From Brevundimonas vesicularis NBRC 12165 (GTDB taxonomy: Bacteria; Pseudomonadota; Alphaproteobacteria; Caulobacterales; Caulobacteraceae): a stretch of 64,000 nt of DNA. The stretch lies in contig NZ_BCWM01000012.1 of NCBI RefSeq assembly GCF_001592205.1, positions 1 through 64,000 on the forward strand, in the 5' to 3' direction. Positions 1-8,861 of the stretch are shown here, piece after piece. Each line of letters begins with the position of its first letter. The first letter of the stretch is position 1. The position numbers and the translations under genes were made by a program. The notes under the pieces are model-generated. The model was not told the origin of the DNA, ran no database searches, and worked only from the letters and a program-made list of their open reading frames with translations.

Positions 1-2
1 TC

Positions 3-95
3 CCCTCGGCTCCACCAGGCGTTCCTGATCAGACACAGCGTTACTGGCTGGACATCATCCGGCGCACCCTTCAGTCTGCGTTCTGTCTCGTCTAG
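3..95 (+). CDS. Possible C-terminal tail of a gene entering from the left
   Basis: One frame is open from the window edge to a TAG at 93-95 and would encode about 30 residues ending RYWLDIIRRTLQ-SAFCLV, which looks like an amphipathic helix at a protein end. No family can be assigned from so short a piece, and chance openness is quite possible. It would end six bases before the next start codon. Confidence 0.25.
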   Translation, partial: PSAPPGVPDQTQRYWLDIIRRTLQSAFCLV

Positions 96-100
96 GGTGT

Positions 101-445
101 ATGATGGCTGCGCCGGATATCTTACTGATCGTTGTCGTCGTAGCCGCCTTTGTGGCGATCTCCGCCTTCGTCGGGGTCGCGGTAGCGTCCGACGATAGCC
201 ATCGCCGGTATCCCGGCACGAAGTTTGATCGCTCCAGGGACATCGCGGTGATGAATGTTCCGGCCATCCCGTTTTTGGCGCTGCTTTTCGCCAGTTCGAT
301 CAGTGATCTGGATAACGGTCGCTTCTTCACGCCCATATTGGCGCTTTGCGCTGGCTTCACCCTAGCGGGCCACTTTTTACCGCCGGTAAAAAGGGCGCGG
401 GAGCGTTTCAGGCGCGCCTATTCCGAAAACCCTCCCTGGTGCTGA
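101..445 (+). CDS. Small hypothetical membrane protein
   Basis: The 114-residue product begins with a strongly hydrophobic segment (about residues 6-30, ILLIVVVVAAFVAISAF). A polar stretch follows, then a second hydrophobic region (about residues 52-66) and a third (about 78-95). It ends in a basic tail. This fits a small inner-membrane protein with two or three spans. I do not recognise the family, and neither neighbour suggests a function. The ATG at 101 is followed directly by a second ATG at 104, so either may be used. Confidence 0.45.
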   Translation: MMAAPDILLIVVVVAAFVAISAFVGVAVASDDSHRRYPGTKFDRSRDIAVMNVPAIPFLALLFASSISDLDNGRFFTPILALCAGFTLAGHFLPPVKRARERFRRAYSENPPWC

Positions 446-475
446 ACCAGACAAGCCAGCCGCCAGGGCTAGCGA

Positions 476-1030
476 TCAGTGCTGGGTCGGCCGGACCAGC
501 GTCAGGTCATAGCCCAGGGCGCGGGTGCGGTTCAGGATGGTTTCGCGGGTCTGGGGCGAAGGTTGCGCGGTGCGGCTGAGTAGCCAGAGGTAGCGGCCCG
601 ACGGCTCGCCGACGATGGACCAGGAATAGTCGTCAGCGTGGTCCAGAACCCAATAGTCGCCGACATAGAAGGGGCCGAAGAAGGACACCTTCAGCTTGGC
701 GTTGTCGGTGCCCTCGACGATCTTCGCCTTGCCCTCGGAGGTCTTTTCCGGACCATCGACCGCACCCTGGCGGCAGGTGTTCAATACCCCGATCAGGCCG
801 TCATCGCGTAACCTGTATTGGGCGGTCACGCCTTCGCAGCCGCGCTCGAACCCGTTCTCGTAGCGCCCGATTTCATACCACAGGCCGGCGTAGCGGTTCA
901 GGTCGACCGGCTTTGTGGGTTGGGGCACGGCGGCGTTGCCGACGGGACCGCGTTGCAGGGTGGCGCAGGCGCCCAGCGCCAGCGCGGCGCCGGCGATCAG
1001 GGCGATGGAAGCGATACGAGCGATTTTCAT
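476..1030 (-). CDS. Lipocalin-family outer membrane lipoprotein (Blc-like)
   Basis: The 184-residue product starts MKIARIASIAL and has a lipoprotein signal with the lipobox LGAC (Cys about residue 22). The lipocalin signature follows: NRYAGLWYEIGRYEN (the G-x-W motif), then VTAQYRLRDDG, and a late YLWLLSR strand. Bacterial lipocalins of this group are lipid-binding lipoproteins anchored in the outer membrane and linked to envelope stress. The ATG at 1030 was chosen because it puts a basic n-region directly before the hydrophobic core; an upstream in-frame start would add 13 residues. The gene follows a hypothetical gene on the same strand after 53 bases, and a 12-bp palindrome lies in that gap. 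Confidence 0.88.
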   Translation of the reverse strand: MKIARIASIALIAGAALALGACATLQRGPVGNAAVPQPTKPVDLNRYAGLWYEIGRYENGFERGCEGVTAQYRLRDDGLIGVLNTCRQGAVDGPEKTSEGKAKIVEGTDNAKLKVSFFGPFYVGDYWVLDHADDYSWSIVGEPSGRYLWLLSRTAQPSPQTRETILNRTRALGYDLTLVRPTQH

Positions 1031-1063
1031 GGCCGCAAAACGATGACGAGGGCGCCCGGTTCC

Positions 1064-1075
1064 GGACACGTGTCC
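1064..1075. promoter_or_regulatory. 12-bp perfect palindrome upstream of the lipocalin gene
   Basis: GGACACGTGTCC is self-complementary over all 12 bases and lies 34 bases upstream of the lipocalin start, in the short gap between two minus-strand genes. Flanking GACGAGG (1045-1051) and CCTCGTC (1074-1080) add an outer inverted repeat. It could be an operator or an RNA hairpin; no regulator can be named. Confidence 0.35.
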
Positions 1076-1083
1076 TCGTCAGA

Positions 1084-1461
1084 TCACCGCAGCGCGACGT
1101 AGCCCCTTTCGATGACCCGGCGCAGGGCCTCATAGGCTTCGGCCAGTTCGTCATAGGCGGTGCGGGCGGCAGTCAGGCGGGCGACCTGGTCCGGCGTGAC
1201 GGCCGAGCCGGAGTGAGCGAGGCGCAGCGATTCCGCGACCCATTTGGCGCGGGCCGTGGCGGTCATGACCGCCAGCTTTTGCAGCGAGCCGGCGTCCACG
1301 CCGGTCAGGGCGTGCCCGATCACCTCCTTGTTGGCGACGTAGGCGGCGTAGTCGATCTGCTCCAGCTGCCCGCGCAGGCGACGCTGTTCGTGCGGATCGG
1401 TGTCCTGCGGCTCGAAATGGTCGCTGTGGCGGCGGGTGCTGGACGTCATCTTGGTCGACAT
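1084..1461 (-). CDS. Hypothetical protein, helical
   Basis: The 125-residue polar protein has no signal peptide or membrane span. It is rich in Ala, Glu and Arg, and its second half (about residues 60-120) is predicted by eye to be mostly helical (ARAKWVAESLRLAHSG, AYDELAEAYEALRRVIERG). I recognise no domain. It is divergent from the SDR gene, with 135 bases between the starts, and upstream of the lipocalin gene on the same strand. Alternative start: Met5. Confidence 0.5.
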   Translation of the reverse strand: MSTKMTSSTRRHSDHFEPQDTDPHEQRRLRGQLEQIDYAAYVANKEVIGHALTGVDAGSLQKLAVMTATARAKWVAESLRLAHSGSAVTPDQVARLTAARTAYDELAEAYEALRRVIERGYVALR

Positions 1462-1596
1462 GGGCGAGCCCTCCCCGGCCTGTCCTGGCGGTCTCGGCGG
1501 CCGCTCGACAAAGAAGGTGCGCCGTCTCGGTTAACGCCGCGTTGCGCTGGGGACCCACGCATCCGATATCGGGGCCACACAGGATCGGAGAAGACC

Positions 1597-2388
1597 ATGG
1601 ACCTGAAACTCGACGGCAAGCGCGCCCTGATCTGCGGCGGCTCATCCGGCCTTGGCCGCGCCGTGGCGACGGCCCTGGTCGCGGAGGGCGCGCACGTCGC
1701 CCTGCTGTCGCGCGATGAAGGCAAGCTTCAGGCCGTGGCGGATGCGTTGAATGCGGCAGGGCCTGGCCGGGCGGTCGTGGTCACAGCGGACCTGGCGGAC
1801 CATGAGGCGCTGTTGAAGGCGACGGACCGGGCCGAGCATCTGCTGGGCGGGCACATCGAAATCCTGTTGAACAACACCGGGGGGCCGCCGCCGTCGGGCG
1901 TGTCGGGGCTTGAGCCGGCGGTGTGGCGCGATCATTTCGAGTCGATGGTGCTGTCGATCTTCCGCCTGACGGACCGGGTGCTGCCGGCCATGCGGGCGGC
2001 CGGCTGGGGGCGGATCCTGAACGTCGCCTCGATCACGGTGGTCGAGCCGTCGGCGGCGCTGGGCGTGTCCAACACCCTGCGGGCCTCGGTCGCGGCCTGG
2101 GCCAAGACACTGGCCAATGAGGTCGGACCAGACGGGGTGACGGTCAACACCCTGCTGCCGGGGCGGATCGATACGCCGCGGATCGAAAGGCTGGACCAGG
2201 CGACCGCTGAGCGCACCGGCGCGACGCCGCAAGAGGCGCGAGATGAATCCGTCAAATCGATCCCGGTCGGCCGTATCGGCACGACCGAGGAGTTCGGCGC
2301 CACCGCCGCCTTCCTGGCCAGTCCGCTGGCGGCCTATGTCACCGGCTCGCTGATCCGGCTGGACGGCGGGGCGATCAAGGCGATCTGA
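1597..2388 (+). CDS. SDR family oxidoreductase, divergent BKR-like type without the catalytic Tyr/Lys
   Basis: The 263-residue protein has a Rossmann fold. The cofactor loop reads CGGSSGLGRA (residues about 13-22) and NNTGGP replaces the usual NNAG. The active-site strand is NVASITVVEP, but where classical SDRs carry Y-x-x-x-K this protein has ALGVSNTLRASV, so both the general-base Tyr and the Lys are missing. The C-terminal half (NTLLPGRIDTPR, GSLIRLDGG) is typical of the family. A known SDR subgroup resembling beta-ketoacyl reductase has exactly this imperfect motif set, so a divergent enzyme or a binding protein is likelier than a broken gene. The ATG at 1597 begins MDLKLDGKRALI; the open frame further upstream is not coding. 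The stop touches the stop of the convergent protease gene. Confidence 0.85.
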   Translation: MDLKLDGKRALICGGSSGLGRAVATALVAEGAHVALLSRDEGKLQAVADALNAAGPGRAVVVTADLADHEALLKATDRAEHLLGGHIEILLNNTGGPPPSGVSGLEPAVWRDHFESMVLSIFRLTDRVLPAMRAAGWGRILNVASITVVEPSAALGVSNTLRASVAAWAKTLANEVGPDGVTVNTLLPGRIDTPRIERLDQATAERTGATPQEARDESVKSIPVGRIGTTEEFGATAAFLASPLAAYVTGSLIRLDGGAIKAI

Positions 2389-3336
2389 TCAGCCGGGCGC
2401 ACGACGGCGCAGCACGCCGCCGAAGGCCACGCGGCTGCGGCCGTAATCCAGGGTGATGCGGCTGAACCGGCTCAGGATATCGGCGCCCAGCAGCAGGGCG
2501 GGCTTGTCGATCAGGTCCATGACCTGAAACACATGCAGGTCGGCGAACAGCAGCGGGGTCGGGCCCAGCGATCGTCCCGCGATGTGCAGGGTGGGCGTCG
2601 TGCCGGTGCGGGCCGTCACCGCCCCGCCGACGATGCCAACCATGCGCACCGGCTCGGATGAGGCGGGGGCCTGACCGATGTCGATCGCCTGCATCAGGGT
2701 TAGATTGCCGATCGAATATTGCGCGCCGCTGTCGATGAAGGCGGCGACCTCCAAGCCGGCGACATTGATCCGGGTCAGGAGTAACTGACCAAATCGGCCG
2801 CGACGACCGGCGACCAGCACGTCCTGCTGACGAAGCCGCGTGGCGTCAGCGCTGGTCGTCAAAGCGATGCTGGTCGACCCCGATGGCGACAGGGCGACCT
2901 GGCGGGCGTTGACGTCCAGCGTCAGGCGAAAGCGGGACAGCAGGTCCAGACCGAGCAGGCCGTCGGCGCCCAGGGCGTCGCGCGGGAAGACCGGCAGGGT
3001 CAGGTCGCTGAAGCGCCGCCGCCCGATCTCGATCTGCGCCAGTTCAACGGTCGGCGTGACCTCAGCCGCCGTGATCCCGTGCACCACGACCGGGCGGCCG
3101 GGCGGCAGGGCCAAGGCCTGGGCCAACTCGGCCGAAACCGCGCTGCGCTCGGCGCCGGTGTCGATGACGAAGACCTGATGGACGCTTCCGTTCAGACGCA
3201 CGCCGACGCCCATCCGCGTCAACAGATTTTGCAAGAGCCGCACCTGATCGGGCGGGTCTGCTGGGATCGCGGTCTGGACGGACACAAACGGAACAGCCGC
3301 CAGCAGGCCCAGCGTCTTGCGCCGCGACGTTTTCAC
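2389..3336 (-). CDS. Retropepsin-like aspartyl protease family protein
   Basis: The 315-residue protein contains two aspartyl protease half-sites, VIDTGAERSAVS (about residues 57-68) and FIDSGAQYSIGN (about 201-212). Each is followed by a hydrophobic LLG-D-LLS strand, as in single-chain two-domain retropepsins. The N-terminus TSRRKTLGLLAAVPF looks like a Tat or Sec export signal. I chose the GTG at 3336 because a good ribosome site (GAAGGA, six bases away) precedes it; the upstream TTG adds 10 residues and lacks one. A periplasmic protease or substrate-binding role is inferred; no substrate is known. Confidence 0.8.
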   Translation of the reverse strand: MKTSRRKTLGLLAAVPFVSVQTAIPADPPDQVRLLQNLLTRMGVGVRLNGSVHQVFVIDTGAERSAVSAELAQALALPPGRPVVVHGITAAEVTPTVELAQIEIGRRRFSDLTLPVFPRDALGADGLLGLDLLSRFRLTLDVNARQVALSPSGSTSIALTTSADATRLRQQDVLVAGRRGRFGQLLLTRINVAGLEVAAFIDSGAQYSIGNLTLMQAIDIGQAPASSEPVRMVGIVGGAVTARTGTTPTLHIAGRSLGPTPLLFADLHVFQVMDLIDKPALLLGADILSRFSRITLDYGRSRVAFGGVLRRRAPG

Positions 3337-3547
3337 GCTCGATCCTTCGCCAAACCCTGGCCGCAATTGCCTGTCCTCCTCGGGCCTTCGTCAGGGCAGG
3401 GCAGGCTACGCGCTTTTGGCGAAGAGCCTGAGACATATTCTTGTCCGTCGTGTCTCAGCGCGGCTGCGCCTTCTCGCCCAGCGTTCGGTGCCGTCTGGCC
3501 AATCGGGGGTTGTCGACGTATCGTCCCAGCCGAAACAGGAGGATGCG

Positions 3548-3889
3548 ATGCTGACCTTGCTTATGCTGGCCCTGGCCGACCCCGCGGCGGCGTCTTCCAG
3601 CGCGATCACCAGCCGTGATCTTGTTGTTTCCGCACCAAGGGCGGACACGCAGCGTTGCGGCGATCCGCTGATGCAGGCTCGGCAAGGCGGCGCCGGCGCC
3701 ATGACGCTGGATCGATCGCTCGATGATGGACAGGTCCGGCGCTATCTGCTGCTGGACCGGCGCGATCAGAACAACTGCCCCCTGCCGATCAGCTACGCCG
3801 TGCCGGATCAACGGGCGCTGGGTCGAAACCTGATGCCGGCGCAGCCCGATGTCGGCGTGCCGCCGGCTCCGCCCGCGCCGCGTCGCTAG
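3548..3889 (+). CDS. Hypothetical secreted protein
   Basis: The 113-residue protein has a short hydrophobic N-terminus (MLTLLMLALADPAAA) that may be a signal peptide. Two cysteines about 40 residues apart (QRCGDP and NNCPLP) suggest a disulphide after export, and the C-terminal tail is Pro/Ala-rich. An AGGAGG ribosome site at 3537-3542, five bases before the ATG, fixes the start. The gene overlaps the convergent xerC by four bases (CTAG). I recognise no family. Confidence 0.6.
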   Translation: MLTLLMLALADPAAASSSAITSRDLVVSAPRADTQRCGDPLMQARQGGAGAMTLDRSLDDGQVRRYLLLDRRDQNNCPLPISYAVPDQRALGRNLMPAQPDVGVPPAPPAPRR

Positions 3890-4830
3890 GCGCGGGGATG
3901 GGCGGCCGCATAGGCGTTCAAGAGGCGATCCGCGTCGACGCCGGTGTATTTCTGGGTCGTCGACAGGCTGGCGTGGCCCAGCAGTTCCTGGATCGACCGC
4001 AGGTCGGCGCCGGCGCCCAGCAGGTGGGTCGCGAAACTGTGGCGTAGGGCGTGAGGCGTAGTGCGCTCCGGCAGACCTAGCCGGCCGCGCAGCCGCTGGA
4101 CCGAGGCCTGGACATGACGGGGGCTTAAGGGGCCGCCGCGGCGGGCGCGGAACAGGGCGTCGGCGGGCTGGAGCGGGAAGGGCAGCAGGGCCAGATAGGC
4201 GTCCACCGCATCGCGCACGGCGGGCAGGATCGGCGCGATCCGCGTCTTTGACCCCTTGCCGACGATACGCAGGGTTTCGCCCAGCGGCGCATCGGCGCGG
4301 GTCAGGGACATGGCCTCGGAGATCCGCAGGCCGCAGCCGTAGAGCAGGGTCAGGACAGCTCTGTCACGCGCGGCCTCCCACGGTTCGGCGTCGGGATCGG
4401 CGTCCGGTTCGGCCAGCAGGCCGCGCGCCTGATCTTCGGTCACCGGCCGGGGCAGGGACGGCTTGACCTTGGGACCGCGCACCAGGGCCAGCTGCGGGGC
4501 GGGCGTGTCCAACCGCCGGTCGAGGAAAGCGTGAAAACCGCGAATGGCCGACAGGCTCTGGCTAAGCGACCGGGCTGCCAGCGGGTGATCGCCTGAGCGC
4601 CGCTCGGCCATGTGGGCGCGGACCTCGGCGGCGGTGATCGTCCCCATGTCCTTTAGCGACAGGGTCTCGCCGCGATGGTGTTCGAGGAAGGCGACATAGA
4701 GCCGACCGATATGGCCATAGGCCTCCAGCGTGCGCGGCGACAGCCGACGTTCGTGCGCCAGGTGATCGAGCCAGGCGCGCAGGGCGTCGGAGGCGGTCAG
4801 TTCAGGGCTTTTCAGTTCAGGACCGGCCAT
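3886..4830 (-). CDS. xerC: Tyrosine recombinase XerC
   Basis: The 314-residue product matches the XerC length. An N-terminal SAM-like core-binding domain (residues about 10-110, with LSPRTLEAYG) precedes a catalytic domain with the full set of active-site residues: Arg in GCGLRISE, Lys in GKGSKTR, HALRHSFATHLL (H-x-x-R), His in LGHASLSTT and the Tyr nucleophile in QKYTG. XerC acts with XerD at dif to resolve chromosome dimers, and there is no phage or integron context here. The ATG at 4830 lies 19 bases inside the end of the DUF484 gene, so translation is probably coupled. DUF484 and xerC are neighbours in many proteobacteria. Confidence 0.93.
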   Translation of the reverse strand: MAGPELKSPELTASDALRAWLDHLAHERRLSPRTLEAYGHIGRLYVAFLEHHRGETLSLKDMGTITAAEVRAHMAERRSGDHPLAARSLSQSLSAIRGFHAFLDRRLDTPAPQLALVRGPKVKPSLPRPVTEDQARGLLAEPDADPDAEPWEAARDRAVLTLLYGCGLRISEAMSLTRADAPLGETLRIVGKGSKTRIAPILPAVRDAVDAYLALLPFPLQPADALFRARRGGPLSPRHVQASVQRLRGRLGLPERTTPHALRHSFATHLLGAGADLRSIQELLGHASLSTTQKYTGVDADRLLNAYAAAHPRA

Positions 4831-5537
4831 CGCTCGGCCATCCGCTCCGTCACCCGCGCCAGGAAGGCGGCCAGTTCGCAGCCCATGTTGGGGGTGAAGC
4901 CTTCGGGCTCGGGCGAGCCGAAAGCGCAGATGCAGGGGCGGGGCGGGCCACCCGGCGTCAGGTGCGGGGCCATGCGGACCAGGGCGATGGACCTCACCTG
5001 ATCCTCGGCCGCGCCGAAGAAGTTCAATCCCGAGATCATCGGGCCCAGCCAGGTCAGGCCGTGCTCGCCCAGCAGATTGTCGACATCGCCCTCTTCCAGG
5101 GCGCGCCAGCCAAAGGGCACGCCGCCCGGTTTTTCCAGAGCGATAGCGGCGCCGGCCAACCCAAACCGCCCCTGCGCCGCCGCATCCAGTCGACGGGCCA
5201 GGTCGGAATGATTCTTGGCCTCCATCAGGTCCAGGGTCGCGACGTGCGTCTGGGTCTGGGCGGCGAAGTTGGCGCGGGCGATCAGTTCGATCTCGCGCCG
5301 GGCGCCGGTCTCGCGCTCGACCACGGCCTCCAATCGTGTCAGGGCGGCGGCCCCGAACTCGACCACGTTGCGGCCATGCGGCCGCAGACCGATCTCTTCC
5401 AGCAGGGACCGGTCGTCCAGCAGGGTCTGGGGATTGGTCTGCAGCCAGCCGCGCACGTCGGGCCAATGCAAGCCATCGCCGATGTGGGGCGTTGCGTCTG
5501 ATTCCGACGTTTCGAAAAGGTCCAATGAGCCGCTCAA
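4812..5537 (-). CDS. DUF484 family protein
   Basis: The 241-residue protein matches the DUF484 layout. An N-terminal region (WPDVRGWLQTNP, LLDDRSLLEEIGL) is followed by a coiled stretch and a C-terminal GAF-like half ending in GCELAAFLARVTERMAERW. DUF484 proteins have no settled function but are repeatedly found next to xerC. I set a TTG start at 5537 because GGAGAG stands seven bases upstream and the protein then begins LSGSLDLFETS; the ATG-type extension upstream runs into the fsa gene. It begins 25 bases after the fsa stop, so the three genes probably form one operon. Confidence 0.82.
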   Translation of the reverse strand: MSGSLDLFETSESDATPHIGDGLHWPDVRGWLQTNPQTLLDDRSLLEEIGLRPHGRNVVEFGAAALTRLEAVVERETGARREIELIARANFAAQTQTHVATLDLMEAKNHSDLARRLDAAAQGRFGLAGAAIALEKPGGVPFGWRALEEGDVDNLLGEHGLTWLGPMISGLNFFGAAEDQVRSIALVRMAPHLTPGGPPRPCICAFGSPEPEGFTPNMGCELAAFLARVTERMAERWPVLN

Positions 5538-5562
5538 ACAGACCTCTCCGGGAACCGCGATG

Positions 5563-6216
5563 CTAGAGAATAGACTGACCCGTCTTGGCCCAGTCCGCCA
5601 CGAAGGCATCAAGACCCTTGTCGGTTAACGGGTGGTTCACCAAGGCCTTGAATGTGTCGGCTCCGAAGGTGGCGGCGTCCGATCCGGCGACGGCGGCGGC
5701 GGCGACATGGCCGACATTGCGCAGGGACGCGGCCAGGATCTGGGTTTCGAAACCGTGCACGTCATACAGGACGCGGATTTCTTCCAGCAGGCCAATGCCG
5801 TCGGCGCCGTTGTCTTCCAGACGTCCGACGAACGGCGAGACGAAGGTGGCGCCGGCCTTGGCGGCCAGCAGCGCCTGGGCGGCCGAGAAGCACAGGGTGA
5901 CGTTGGTCTTGATGCCCTTGTCGGTGAAGACGCGGCAGGCGCGCAGGCCATCCCAGGTCAGGGGCAGTTTCACCACCACGTTCGGCGCGATGGCGGCCAG
6001 CTTGTCGCCTTCCTTGACCATGGTCTCGAAATCGAGCGAGACGGCCTCGGCGGAAATCGGCCCCTCGACCAGGGCGCAGATTTCGGCGATGACCTCGGCG
6101 ATGTTCCGACCCGACTTGGCGATCAGCGACGGATTGGTGGTGACGCCATCCACCATTCCTGTGGGGACCATGTCCTTGATGACGGCGACGTCGGCGGTAT
6201 CGAGAAAGAGTTTCAT
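5563..6216 (-). CDS. fsa: Fructose-6-phosphate aldolase / transaldolase-family enzyme
   Basis: The 217-residue protein belongs to the short class I aldolase group (FSA/TalC-like). It begins [10 protein letters not shown], with the conserved early Asp, then [12 protein letters not shown], the Schiff-base Lys in [11 protein letters not shown] and [20 protein letters not shown]-type enzymes cleave or form fructose 6-phosphate; TalC members act as transaldolases, and sequence alone does not separate the two here. ATG 6216 gives the usual N-terminus, and another ATG at 6228 is possible. Neither has a good ribosome site. The gene is divergent from priA with only 30 bases between starts. Confidence 0.85.
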   Translation of the reverse strand: MKLFLDTADVAVIKDMVPTGMVDGVTTNPSLIAKSGRNIAEVIAEICALVEGPISAEAVSLDFETMVKEGDKLAAIAPNVVVKLPLTWDGLRACRVFTDKGIKTNVTLCFSAAQALLAAKAGATFVSPFVGRLEDNGADGIGLLEEIRVLYDVHGFETQILAASLRNVGHVAAAAVAGSDAATFGADTFKALVNHPLTDKGLDAFVADWAKTGQSIL

Positions 6217-6246
6217 GGGCGGCTTCATAGCCGAGGGCGCAGTTCG

Positions 6247-8409
6247 GTGAAAGTCGCCTCGGTCCTCATTCCCCTGCCGGTGCCGGAGGCCTTCGACTAT
6301 GAGGCGCCCGAAGGCATGACGCTGACGCGGGGCGATCAGGTCGCCGTGCCGCTGGGGCCTCGCCTGATCCGCGGCGTGGTGTCCGAGGTGTTCGAGACCA
6401 CAGGCTCAAACCGGCGACTGAAGGCGATCGACAGCCGATTGGACGATCCGCCGCTGCCTGCGGGCGTCATGGATTTCGTGGAATGGGCCGGACGCTGGAC
6501 CCTGTCGGCGCCGGGTGAGATGGCGGCGACGGCGCTGAAGGGCTTGCGCGCGCCTCGGCCCCGGCCGGAACGCCGGGTGCGACGCGTGGGCGAGCGGTCG
6601 CCGTCGCGCGCCACCCCGGCGCGGACGGGCGTGCTGGAGACCCTGGGCGATCGCGCCATGCCGCCGGCCGACCTGGCGCGGGCGGCGGGGGTGTCATCGG
6701 GCGTGGTCAAGGGCCTGATCGACGAGGGCGTGCTGGAGATCATCGAGATCGCGGCCGAGGCGGCGTTCGACCGGCCCGACCCCGACCATGCGCCCGCCGC
6801 GTTGAACGGCGACCAGGCGGCGTCGGCGTCGGCGATGGCGGATGGCGTGGCGGGTGGCGGCTTCCGCCCCTTCCTGCTGGACGGGGTGACGGGATCGGGC
6901 AAGACCGAGGCCTATCTGGAGGCGATCGCGCGGGTGCTGCGGGCCGATGCGTCCGCGCAAATCCTCATCCTGCTGCCCGAGATCGCTCTGACCCAGGCCC
7001 TGATCGAGCGGATCACGGCGCGCTTCGGCGCCGCCCCGGCCGAATGGCATTCCGGCGTCGCCCCGCCGCGCCGCCGCCAGGTGTGGGAGGCGGTCGTCGC
7101 CGGGCGCTGCAACATCGTGGTCGGGGCGCGCTCGGCCCTGTTTCTGCCCTTCGTCAATCTGCGCCTGATCGTCGTGGACGAGGAGCACGACGGCTCGTTC
7201 AAACAGGAGGAAGGCCTGGTCTATCACGGCCGCGACCTGGCCGTGGCGCGGGCGCGGATCGAGGGGGCGGCGGTGGTCCTGGCCTCGGCGACGCCGTCTC
7301 TGGAGACGCTGTGGAACGCGCAGAGCGGGCGCTACGACTGGCTGAAGCTGGGCGCGCGGCACGGAACGGCGGTCCTGCCGGACATCGCCCTGCTGGACCT
7401 GCGTCAGAACACGCCCGACCCGCAGACCTGGCTGTCGCAGCCGCTGCGCCTGGCCATCGGCGAAACCCTGCTGCGCGGTGAGCAGACCCTGCTGTTCCTG
7501 AACCGGCGCGGCTATGCGCCCGTGGTCCTGTGCCGCGCCTGCGGCCATCGGCTGACGGCGCCGGACACCGACAGCTGGCTGGTCGAGCATCGCTATACCG
7601 GGCGGCTGGTCTGTCACCTGACCGGCTTTTCGATGGCTCGGCCCAAGCTGTGTCCCTCGTGCGGGGCCGAGGATTCGCTGGTCTCGGTGGGACCGGGGGT
7701 CGAGCGGGTCGAGGAAGAGGTGCGCCAGCTGTTCCCCGAGGCGCGCACCGCGGTCTTCAGCTCCGACACTGCGCCCGACGCCCGATCGGCCCGCGCCCTG
7801 ATCCAGAAGATGACGGACGGCGAGATCGACATTCTGGTCGCGACACAGGCCGCAGCCAAGGGCCACAACTTCCCGCGCCTGACCCTGGTGGGCGTGGTGG
7901 ATGCGGATCTAGGGCTACGCGGCGGCGACCTGCGCGCGGCCGAGCGGACCTATCAGCTTTTGGCCCAGGCGACGGGTCGGGCGGGACGGGCGGATCGGCC
8001 GGGGCGGGCGCTGCTTCAGACCTGGACGCCCGAGCACCCGGTGCTGATGGCGCTGGCAGCCGGTGATCGTGACTCCTTCGTGGAAGCCGAGATGGCCGAA
8101 CGCGAGGCGGCGTCCCTGCCGCCCTATGGCCGGCTGGCGGCGATCATCCTGTCCAGCGAGAATGCGGCCGCCGTCGAGAAGACGGCGAACGACCTGGCCC
8201 AGGCCATTCCCAACGCCGAACGGCTGGAGGTCTATGGCCCCGCCGATGCGCCCCTGGCCCTGGTGCGGGGGAGGCGGCGCAAACGGCTGCTGGTGCGGGC
8301 CGACCGGGACGTGAACCTCCAGGCCTTCCTGCGGGCCTGGCTTCAGCGGGTGAAGGTGCCGGGCTCCGTCCGCCTGACGGTGGACGTGGACCCCTACTCA
8401 TTCCTCTAG
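6247..8409 (+). CDS. priA: Primosomal protein N' (PriA helicase) with one degenerate zinc site
   Basis: The 720-residue protein is of normal PriA length. The N-terminal DNA-binding domain starts [17 protein letters not shown] winged-helix segment (about 120-165) precedes the helicase core with Walker [11 protein letters not shown] (about residue 215) and the DEAH-type box [11 protein letters not shown]. The zinc insertion normally holds eight Cys in four pairs. Here the first pair (CRAC) and last pair (CPSC) remain, but the second pair reads APDT and the third CHLT, leaving five Cys. PriA reloads the replisome at collapsed forks. The GTG at 6247 is the first start giving the canonical N-terminus; the open frame upstream is antisense to fsa. 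Confidence 0.93.
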   Translation: MKVASVLIPLPVPEAFDYEAPEGMTLTRGDQVAVPLGPRLIRGVVSEVFETTGSNRRLKAIDSRLDDPPLPAGVMDFVEWAGRWTLSAPGEMAATALKGLRAPRPRPERRVRRVGERSPSRATPARTGVLETLGDRAMPPADLARAAGVSSGVVKGLIDEGVLEIIEIAAEAAFDRPDPDHAPAALNGDQAASASAMADGVAGGGFRPFLLDGVTGSGKTEAYLEAIARVLRADASAQILILLPEIALTQALIERITARFGAAPAEWHSGVAPPRRRQVWEAVVAGRCNIVVGARSALFLPFVNLRLIVVDEEHDGSFKQEEGLVYHGRDLAVARARIEGAAVVLASATPSLETLWNAQSGRYDWLKLGARHGTAVLPDIALLDLRQNTPDPQTWLSQPLRLAIGETLLRGEQTLLFLNRRGYAPVVLCRACGHRLTAPDTDSWLVEHRYTGRLVCHLTGFSMARPKLCPSCGAEDSLVSVGPGVERVEEEVRQLFPEARTAVFSSDTAPDARSARALIQKMTDGEIDILVATQAAAKGHNFPRLTLVGVVDADLGLRGGDLRAAERTYQLLAQATGRAGRADRPGRALLQTWTPEHPVLMALAAGDRDSFVEAEMAEREAASLPPYGRLAAIILSSENAAAVEKTANDLAQAIPNAERLEVYGPADAPLALVRGRRRKRLLVRADRDVNLQAFLRAWLQRVKVPGSVRLTVDVDPYSFL

Positions 8410-8418
8410 AGGCGGAAA

Positions 8419-8814
8419 TCAGACCGCCATGACGGTGCCGAGCAGCAGGCGGGCGCCGGGGCGGCCCAGGGTGGCGTTGGTCGCCGCCTGAAGCGCGGCC
8501 GACAGCTGGTCGATGTCGGGCACGACGCCGGGACGCAGGCCGTTGGCGAAGCGCTGGGCGGCGGTGTTGTAGGCGGCGCGCAGGCGCGGCGCGGACTGCT
8601 GGGCGCGGGTGCGAAGGGTCGCATCGGGCACATCGACGCCGGTTTCGATGGTCAGCACGCCCCGACGACCGTTCGCCTGAAGGATCGAGGCGGTGATGAC
8701 TGGCAGCCGGATATAGGTGTCGGCCGACGGCGCCGCGCCGCCGCTCGAAGCGCGGGCGGAGGTTGAGGCGGCCGTCGCGACGACGGCGAGACCGAGTAGA
8801 GCGCGGCGTTCCAT
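8419..8814 (-). CDS. Hypothetical exported protein
   Basis: The 131-residue protein begins MERRALLGLAVVATAAS-TSARA, a Tat/Sec-like signal with a plausible A-x-A cleavage near residue 22. The mature part contains a strand-rich IRLPVITASIL segment, a helical middle (APRLRAAYNTAAQRFANGL) and ends GRPGARLLLGTVMAV. The arrangement recalls exported proteins with a FliL-like C-terminal strand, but I cannot assign a family. It lies convergent to priA and divergent to ahcY. Confidence 0.6.
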   Translation of the reverse strand: MERRALLGLAVVATAASTSARASSGGAAPSADTYIRLPVITASILQANGRRGVLTIETGVDVPDATLRTRAQQSAPRLRAAYNTAAQRFANGLRPGVVPDIDQLSAALQAATNATLGRPGARLLLGTVMAV

Positions 8815-8861
8815 GACGAGGTCTCTACCGGCAAGGATTTAAGAAACTGCTGAGCCTGGAT

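Noticed and set aside
3886..4830. Tyrosine recombinase as evidence of an integrative element
   Set aside because: It is a standard XerC coupled to DUF484, with no flanking tRNA, repeats or cargo.
5632..6246. 205-codon upstream extension of the priA frame
   Set aside because: It runs antisense through fsa, and the canonical PriA N-terminus begins at GTG 6247.
6694..7866. 390-codon minus-strand frame
   Set aside because: It is antisense to the helicase core of priA, and its product has no recognisable domain.
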